From: Candidatus Gastranaerophilus phascolarcticola
GTDB taxonomy: Bacteria > Cyanobacteriota > Vampirovibrionia > Gastranaerophilales > Gastranaerophilaceae
Length of the DNA: 46,353 nt
NCBI GenBank assembly: GCA_001899335.1
Contig: MOYE01000004.1
Span: 77,862 to 124,214, forward strand
Reading direction: 5' to 3'
Shown: positions 42,384-46,353 of the stretch, piece by piece
How positions within the stretch are numbered: position 1 is the first letter of the stretch
How the letters are laid out: the number at the start of each line of letters is the position of its first letter
Program-made: the position numbers and the translations under genes
Notes under the pieces: model-generated
The model's database searches: none
What the model was told of the DNA's origin: nothing
The model's input: the letters and a program-made list of their open reading frames with translations, nothing else

Positions 42384-42860
42384 ATGAAAATAGCAATATA
42401 TCCGGGTAGTTTTGACCCTATTACAAAAGGACACCTTGACGTTTTAGAAACAGGCGCTGAAATTTTCGACAAAGTTATCATCGCCGTCGCAAAAAACAGC
42501 GAAAAACATGGGTTCCTCACAATCGAAGAGCGCGTTGAACTTATTCGTCAATCTTGTGCACATCTAAATAATGTTGAAGTTGACAGCTTTGACGGTCTCA
42601 CAATCGACTATGCGGCAAAAAAAGGCGCAACAATTCTTTTGCGAGGCTTACGCGCCGTGTCCGACTTTGAATACGAAATGCAATTGTCACAAAACAACAG
42701 CGCTCTTAACCACAAAATAAAAACTGTTTTCCTCATCACAAAACCAAAATACAACTTTATTTCATCAAGTTCCGTGAGAGAAATCTTGCTTAACAAAGGT
42801 GACATAACAAAATTCGTTCCCGAAGTCGTCAACGACTATTTAGTCAAAAAGTATTGTTAA
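42384..42860 (+). CDS. coaD: Phosphopantetheine adenylyltransferase CoaD
   Basis: A 158-residue CoaD, which adenylates 4'-phosphopantetheine in coenzyme A synthesis. The motif YPGSFDPITKGHLDVLE holds the nucleotide-binding T/HxGH-type site (TKGH), and FISSSSVREI near the C-terminus is the matching phosphate-binding motif. SD AAAAAGGGA precedes the ATG, and TATAAT lies about 22 bases before it. Confidence 0.97.
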   Translation: MKIAIYPGSFDPITKGHLDVLETGAEIFDKVIIAVAKNSEKHGFLTIEERVELIRQSCAHLNNVEVDSFDGLTIDYAAKKGATILLRGLRAVSDFEYEMQLSQNNSALNHKIKTVFLITKPKYNFISSSSVREILLNKGDITKFVPEVVNDYLVKKYC

Positions 42861-42864
42861 TTAT

Positions 42865-42893
42865 TTGACATTTTACTATTACTCTTGTAAAAT
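42865..42893 (+). promoter_or_regulatory. Promoter of the DivIVA-like gene
   Basis: TTGACA (42865-42870), 17-base spacer, TAAAAT (42888-42893), the same boxes as the prepilin promoters. Confidence 0.72.
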
Positions 42894-42911
42894 ATTGATT
42901 GTGAAAGGTAT

Positions 42912-43529
42912 ATGTGTATGCAGCAAAACGGAGTATATGATTTATTAAGAGCATTGGAAGTATCATTGGAAGAAGGATTTCCGATTATCCCGGGTGCTTT
43001 CACAGTAGTAAAATCAAAAGAAATCGGCTCTTTAATCGAAAAAATTTATGCCTCAATTCCGACTGAAATTCAAGAAGCACGTGCATTTTTGAGACGTCGC
43101 GATGAATTACAAACGGAAGCAAGACAAAAAGCAGAAAAAATTATCTCTGACGCTCAAGAAGAAGCTGAAAAACGTTTGAGCGAAGCAGATTTTATAAAAG
43201 CATTGGAACGCGAAGGTAACAGAATTAGAACCCAAGTTCAACAAGAATGCGAAGAAATTAAACGCAAAGCTCTTGATGATGCCGAAAACATAAGAATTCA
43301 GGCAACAGAAGATGCAATGAAGACCCGGGAGGGCGCAGAAATTTATGCAGAACAAGTTTTGACTAACTTGGAACGCGATTTAGGACAACTTCAACAAGTT
43401 GTGAAAAACGGACAAATTTATATGGAGAAACTTCGCTCTGAATCAACAACCGGCGGCTACGACCTGACTTACCGCGACAGAAACCGCGATAATAATAAAC
43501 CGGCAGTAGATACAAGTTTCACTCTATAA
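42912..43529 (+). CDS. DivIVA-like coiled-coil protein
   Basis: 205 residues, mostly one coiled coil with charged heptads (EARQKAEKIISDAQEEAEKR, then EECEEIKRKALDDAENIRIQ). The N-terminal 45 residues have LLRALEVSLEEGFPIIPGAF, and the C-terminal 25 are disordered and rich in Arg, Asn and Asp. The pattern resembles DivIVA/cyanobacterial Cdv3-like or ATP-synthase b-like coiled coils; a role in cell pole or division is a guess. An alternative start at 42918 (MQQNG) has a better SD spacing. Next to coaD but with its own promoter. Confidence 0.6.
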   Translation: MCMQQNGVYDLLRALEVSLEEGFPIIPGAFTVVKSKEIGSLIEKIYASIPTEIQEARAFLRRRDELQTEARQKAEKIISDAQEEAEKRLSEADFIKALEREGNRIRTQVQQECEEIKRKALDDAENIRIQATEDAMKTREGAEIYAEQVLTNLERDLGQLQQVVKNGQIYMEKLRSESTTGGYDLTYRDRNRDNNKPAVDTSFTL

Positions 43530-43553
43530 ATACAATATACAAACGAACACAAT

Positions 43554-43582
43554 AAGCTCCGACATCCAAGCCGGAGTTTTTT
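43554..43582 (+). terminator. Terminator of the DivIVA-like gene
   Basis: An 8-bp stem AAGCTCCG (43554-43561) with CGGAGTTT (43572-43579), one G-T pair, 10-base loop, then TTTTTT. Confidence 0.82.
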
Positions 43583-43615
43583 GTTGTCAAATACTTATCA
43601 AATATTTACAATTGT

Positions 43616-43643
43616 TTGCATTTTATTTTGTTTGTTTTAAAAT
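43616..43643 (+). promoter_or_regulatory. Promoter of rpmG operon
   Basis: TTGCAT (43616-43621), 16-base spacer, TAAAAT (43638-43643), about 90 bases before the rpmG ATG. Confidence 0.5.
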
Positions 43644-43733
43644 GTTATCATAAGCCGAAAAGTCAGGATGTGTTTTTTAAATACGTCCAACTTAAATAGA
43701 AAAGAATTATTAAAACTAAAAAGGAATAAAACA

Positions 43734-43901
43734 ATGGGTATCAAAGGAAAAAATGACAGAATGGTAGTTCTTGCATGTGAAGATTGCAAAGAAAGAAACT
43801 ACACAACAGTTAAAAACAAAAAAAATATTAAAGAACGCTTAGAGTTGAGCAAATATTGCCCAACTTGCAAAAAACACACTAACCACAAAGAAACTAAGTA
43901 G
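43734..43901 (+). CDS. rpmG: 50S ribosomal protein L33
   Basis: Fifty-five residues from the ATG at 43734 (SD AAAAGGA upstream). The zinc-ribbon form is kept: [20 protein letters not shown] with two Cys and [15 protein letters not shown] with two more. It begins the block rpmG, tRNA-Trp, secE, nusG, rplK, rplA, a layout common in bacteria. The open frame extends upstream to 43668 without a plausible SD. Confidence 0.95.
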   Translation: MGIKGKNDRMVVLACEDCKERNYTTVKNKKNIKERLELSKYCPTCKKHTNHKETK

Positions 43902-43986
43902 TGTATTTTGCGCAAATGTTACTCTGTTGGTGAATATGAATTTGCTATTGAGTAACGACAATAATGGGGGACAAGTTCCCCTACAG

Positions 43987-44059
43987 GCGTCCTTAGTTCA
44001 GTTGGTAGAACGTCGGTCTCCAAAACCGGATGTCGAGGGTTCGAGTCCTTCAGGGCGCG
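43987..44059 (+). tRNA. trnW: tRNA-Trp (anticodon CCA)
   Basis: A 73-base cloverleaf: acceptor GCGTCCT paired with AGGGCGC (one G-T pair), D arm TTAGTTCAGTTGGTAGAA, anticodon stem-loop TCGGT-CTCCAAA-ACCGG with anticodon CCA at 44020-44022, and T arm GAGGGTTCGAGTCCTTC. The CCA tail is not encoded. It sits between rpmG and secE as in many bacteria and shows UGG decoded as Trp. Confidence 0.93.
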
Positions 44060-44086
44060 ATTTTAACAAATAAAAAGGAAAACAAA

Positions 44087-44278
44087 ATGGCACAAATTAC
44101 AGACGAAATCAAAACATATTTCAAAGGTGTTAAACAGGAATGGGGTAAAATTACCTGGCCTGAAAGACGTCAAGTCTTTGTTGAAACCTGTTTTGTCGTT
44201 GCAATCGTATTTGTGTTTACCGTAGCAATCTATCTTATGGACTTAATTTACAAAGGATTATTCGGTCTTATAAAATAA
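44087..44278 (+). CDS. secE: Preprotein translocase subunit SecE
   Basis: Sixty-three residues from the ATG at 44087 (AAAAGGA upstream). The single-membrane-segment form of SecE: an amphipathic start with VKQEWGKITWPERRQV, then FVVAIVFVFTVAIYLM as the membrane helix. It clamps SecY in the translocon. The upstream part of the open frame would overlap the tRNA and is not translated. Confidence 0.95.
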   Translation: MAQITDEIKTYFKGVKQEWGKITWPERRQVFVETCFVVAIVFVFTVAIYLMDLIYKGLFGLIK

Positions 44279-44297
44279 CTAACTTAAAAGGTGGCTT

Positions 44298-44924
44298 ATG
44301 ACAAAAGATGAAAAAACAATGGAAGAACAATTGAACGAAGATAAACTTCAAGAATTAGCTGAAGAAGAAGCAAAAGCGCAAGCTAAAAGAGAAAAAGCTA
44401 ATCAAAAACGCTGGTATATCGTTCACACTTATTCCGGTTATGAAAACAAGGTTAAAGTAAACCTTGAAAAAATGATTGAAAACCAAAACCTTGGCGATAG
44501 AATTTTCCGTATAGAAGTTCCGCAAAAAACAGTCACCCAAATTAAAGGCGGCAAAAAGACTGAAAAAGAAGAAAAAGTATTTCCGGGCTATGTTTTAGTC
44601 GAAATGATTATGGACGAAGAAACCTGGTATGTAGTAAGACATACAACCGGTGTTGCAAAATTCGTTGGTTCAGCGAAAAAACCTATTCCGGCAAAAGATA
44701 GCGAAATCAAAAAGATTATTAACCGCTCATCTTCTCAAACACAAAAAATTGAACTCGACGTTAAAGTCGGCGACAAAGTTAGAATTACTTCAGGTCCGTT
44801 CGCAGAATTTGTTGCGGATATTATTGAAGTATACCCTGACAAAGCAAAACTTAGAGCAAATGTTTCAATCTTCGGCCGCGAAACGCCTGTGGAATTGGAA
44901 TATAAACAAATTAATAAATTATAA
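44298..44924 (+). CDS. nusG: Transcription elongation/termination factor NusG
   Basis: A 208-residue NusG. After a charged N-terminal extension of about 35 residues rich in Glu and Lys comes the NGN domain KRWYIVHTYSGYENKVKVN, with FPGYVLVEMIMDEETWYVVR, and the C-terminal KOW domain KVGDKVRITSGPFAEFVADI. It joins RNA polymerase to ribosomal protein S10 or Rho. It follows secE by 19 bases. Confidence 0.97.
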   Translation: MTKDEKTMEEQLNEDKLQELAEEEAKAQAKREKANQKRWYIVHTYSGYENKVKVNLEKMIENQNLGDRIFRIEVPQKTVTQIKGGKKTEKEEKVFPGYVLVEMIMDEETWYVVRHTTGVAKFVGSAKKPIPAKDSEIKKIINRSSSQTQKIELDVKVGDKVRITSGPFAEFVADIIEVYPDKAKLRANVSIFGRETPVELEYKQINKL

Positions 44925-44935
44925 TTATCAGTAAA

Positions 44936-44965
44936 TGTGGAAGGGACGCCCCCGCTATTACCACA
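44936..44965 (+). promoter_or_regulatory. L1-binding-type RNA hairpin before rplK
   Basis: An outer stem TGTGG/CCACA (44936-44940 with 44961-44965) and inner stem GGG/CCC (44943-44945 with 44951-44953), separated by an asymmetric loop, AA on the 5' side and GCTATTA on the 3' side. It lies between the nusG stop and the rplK SD. The loop form matches the partner upstream of rplA. Confidence 0.65.
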
Positions 44966-44978
44966 AAAGGAGAAAACA

Positions 44979-45407
44979 ATGGCAAAAAAAGTAACAGGAA
45001 AAATTAAGCTTCAAATCGAAGCTGGTAAAGCAAATCCATCACCTCCGGTTGGTCCAGCTTTAGGTCAACACGGTGTTAACATTATGGATTTCTGCAAACA
45101 GTTCAACGCTAGAACTGAATCACAAGCAGGATACATCATCCCGGTTGTTATTGATGTTTACGAAGACAGAAGTTTCACATTCGTAACAAAATCACCTCCA
45201 GCTCCAGTTTTAATCAAAAAAGCATTAGGCTTAACCAGAGGTTCAGCTGCTCCAAACAAAGATAAAGTTGGTGAAATCACTCAAGCTCAACTTGAAGAAA
45301 TCGCTAAAACTAAAATGGCAGACTTGAACGCTACAACATTAGAAGCTGCTGTAGAAATGATTAAAGGTTCTTGCAGAGCTATGGGCGTAACTGTAAAAGC
45401 AGAATAA
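44979..45407 (+). CDS. rplK: 50S ribosomal protein L11
   Basis: 142 residues from the ATG at 44979, chosen for AAAGGAGA just before it; the frame extends to 44937 across the leader hairpin. L11 binds 23S rRNA in the GTPase-associated centre. Motifs: [36 protein letters not shown] and [14 protein letters not shown]. Confidence 0.97.
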   Translation: MAKKVTGKIKLQIEAGKANPSPPVGPALGQHGVNIMDFCKQFNARTESQAGYIIPVVIDVYEDRSFTFVTKSPPAPVLIKKALGLTRGSAAPNKDKVGEITQAQLEEIAKTKMADLNATTLEAAVEMIKGSCRAMGVTVKAE

Positions 45408-45413
45408 TATAAT

Positions 45414-45444
45414 ATGGAAGGATGTAACAATCCGCTAATACCAT
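45414..45444 (+). promoter_or_regulatory. Second L1-type RNA hairpin before rplA
   Basis: Outer stem ATGG/CCAT (45414-45417 with 45441-45444) and inner stem GGAT/ATCC (45420-45423 with 45430-45433), with the same internal loop AA on the left and GCTAATA on the right. The stems differ from the first hairpin at paired positions while the loop is kept, which supports a real RNA structure. Confidence 0.65.
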
Positions 45445-45460
45445 GAAAGGAATTTAAACA

Positions 45461-46183
45461 ATGAGTAAATTAACTAAAAAACAAAAGAAAATGCAAGAGA
45501 TGCTTGTAGGTTTTGAACAACCATCAAGCGCTGTTGAAACAATAAAAAAACTTAAAGAAATTTCAAAAGAAGTTTCAAAATTCAACGAAACAGTAGAATG
45601 CCACATGAGATTAGGTATCGACGTTCGTCAAGCAGACCAACAAATCCGTTCAACAATCGTGTTGCCGGCAGGTTTGGGTAAAGAAGTAAGAGTTTGCGTT
45701 ATTGCTAAAGGACCGAAAGCGACAGAAGCAACAGCAGCAGGCGCTGAATATGCAGGTGCTGAAGAAATCGTTGATAAAATTGCAGGCGGCTGGTTCGAAT
45801 TCGATACATTAATCGCAACACCTGATTGTATGGGTATGTTGGGTAAATTGGGTCGTGTTTTGGGTCCTAAAGGCTTGATGCCAAACCCTAAAACAGGCAC
45901 AGTTACAATGGATATCGCTAAAGCAGTTAAAGATGCAAAAGCTGGTAAAGTTGAATTCAGAGCAGACAAACAAGGTATGATTCACTGCCCAATCGGTAAA
46001 GTTGAATTCAGTGAAGAAGATTTGACTAAAAACTTTGCAACATTGGTAGATGCTATTTTGAGAGCAAAACCTTCAGCTGCAAAAGGAACATTTGTTAAAT
46101 CAATTTACCTTTCAACAACAATGGGACCTGGTTTGAAACTTGATCCTAAAAACATTGCTGGTGAAGTTAAAGAACTTGTTTAG
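45461..46183 (+). CDS. rplA: 50S ribosomal protein L1
   Basis: A 240-residue L1, which binds the L1 stalk of 23S rRNA and in many bacteria represses its own operon by binding a mimic in mRNA. Motifs: [40 protein letters not shown] and [20 protein letters not shown]. It has an N-terminal Lys-rich extension (about 15 residues). SD is AAAGGAA. A terminator follows, so rplJ and rplL are not directly co-transcribed here. Confidence 0.97.
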   Translation: MSKLTKKQKKMQEMLVGFEQPSSAVETIKKLKEISKEVSKFNETVECHMRLGIDVRQADQQIRSTIVLPAGLGKEVRVCVIAKGPKATEATAAGAEYAGAEEIVDKIAGGWFEFDTLIATPDCMGMLGKLGRVLGPKGLMPNPKTGTVTMDIAKAVKDAKAGKVEFRADKQGMIHCPIGKVEFSEEDLTKNFATLVDAILRAKPSAAKGTFVKSIYLSTTMGPGLKLDPKNIAGEVKELV

Positions 46184-46202
46184 TCAAATAAACAAATATC
46201 CT

Positions 46203-46233
46203 AAAGCTCCTGTGGAAACACGGGGGCTTTTTT
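46203..46233 (+). terminator. Terminator after rplA
   Basis: A 12-bp stem AAAGCTCCTGTG (46203-46214) with CACGGGGGCTTT (46219-46230), loop GAAA, two G-T pairs, then TTT. The next -35 box begins at 46237. Confidence 0.87.
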
Positions 46234-46236
46234 ATA

Positions 46237-46265
46237 TTGACAATGCACGAAACATAGTTTAAAAT
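46237..46265 (+). promoter_or_regulatory. Promoter of prepilin copy 5
   Basis: TTGACA (46237-46242), 17-base spacer and TAAAAT (46260-46265), nearly identical to copy 4. Confidence 0.72.
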
Positions 46266-46297
46266 TATCATGTAAAAACATAAGAAAGGATTGAACC

Positions 46298-46353
46298 ATG
46301 AGAAATTTAAAGTCTGAAAACCCTTGTAATAAGCCCCTGATGAGACGGGGGGG
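46298..46353 (+). CDS. Prepilin copy 5, 5' end only (cut by window edge)
   Basis: Only the leader is present: ATG at 46298 after AGAAAGGAT, then RNLKSENPCNKPLMRR, the same leader as copies 2 and 4, ending inside a G run. The prepilin body is outside the window, so its state cannot be told. Same promoter as copy 4. Confidence 0.75.
   Translation, partial: MRNLKSENPCNKPLMRRG
46347..46353 (+). repeat. Poly-G tract of copy 5, truncated
   Basis: At least 7 G at the very end of the window; the true length is unknown. Coincidence of sequence end and homopolymer may mark an assembly break. Confidence 0.7.

Noticed and set aside
43902..43986. Small GGGG/CCCC hairpin before tRNA-Trp as a terminator
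   Set aside because: The stem is about 5 bp and has no T-tract; it is more likely a processing region of the rpmG-tRNA transcript or chance.
1..46353. CRISPR array or cas genes
   Set aside because: No regularly spaced direct repeats are visible. The Cas4-like nuclease at 36404-37015 is better explained by its overlap with a helicase.
1..46353. Insertion sequence or prophage
   Set aside because: No transposase, integrase or phage structural gene was recognised; the prepilin cassettes lack terminal inverted repeats that I could find.

Overview
The window looks like a chromosomal segment of a low-GC, Gram-negative-type bacterium, most likely a gut member of Melainabacteria/Vampirovibrionia (order Gastranaerophilales, the non-photosynthetic sister line of Cyanobacteria). 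I infer this from the gene mix: a cyanobacterial-type rpmG-tRNA-Trp-secE-nusG-rplK-rplA block, a divergent flagellar basal-body operon, many small secreted proteins of unknown function, and repeated type IV prepilin-like genes whose mature N-terminus begins FTMAEILLSL. The taxonomic call rests on memory of such proteins, not on a search.

Layout. 1-8000: a secreted or surface coiled-coil protein, then a minus-strand flagellar export/MS-ring operon read fliE-fliF-fliG-like-fliH-flhA-yidD. 8100-9400: a matrixin-like protein that has lost zinc ligands, a small HAD-like protein and an XRE regulator. 9430-10484: a large DNA dyad and prepilin copy 1. 10485-17500: lepA, a MATE exporter, ndk, tgt, an AGCS amino-acid symporter and a family 4 uracil-DNA glycosylase. 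17547-18661: prepilin copy 2. 18718-25775: a peptidoglycan operon murF-mraY-murD-ftsW-murG-folC. 25750-28534: an unusual glycosyltransferase and prepilin copy 3. 28572-33307: an M48 protease with two small secreted paralogues, an AMIN-like membrane protein, wecB, lipA and a small secreted protein. 33324-40872: lpdA, alr, a secreted protein, an Fe-S PD-(D/E)XK nuclease and a 1286-residue two-part helicase. 41017-42353: a winged-helix protein and prepilin copy 4. 42384-46233: coaD, a DivIVA-like protein, then the L33/tRNA-Trp/SecE/NusG/L11/L1 block. 46237-46353: the start of prepilin copy 5, cut by the window edge. No intergenic stretch exceeds about 300 bases.

The most striking system is the scattered prepilin family. 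Four of the five copies carry a homopolymeric G tract (11, 12 or 11 bases in the complete ones) in the codons for the cleavable leader peptide, just before the conserved prepilin cleavage site. At the lengths printed here copy 4 is in frame (ON), while copies 2 and 3 are one base out of frame (OFF); they would be restored by 11 and 12 G respectively. This is the expected architecture of slipped-strand phase variation. Because the tract lies in a leader that is removed, in-frame length changes would not alter the mature protein. The mature proteins share a nearly invariant N-terminal region of about 60 residues and differ towards a C-terminal region resembling DUF1566/C-type-lectin-like domains, so the family could present alternative surface or secreted adhesins. 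Copy 1 lacks the G tract and instead lies beside an XRE regulator with a 32-bp imperfect dyad between them, which suggests conventional regulation of that one copy. Most copies are self-contained modules (promoter, AGAAAGGAT leader, G tract, prepilin, often a terminator) placed between housekeeping operons.
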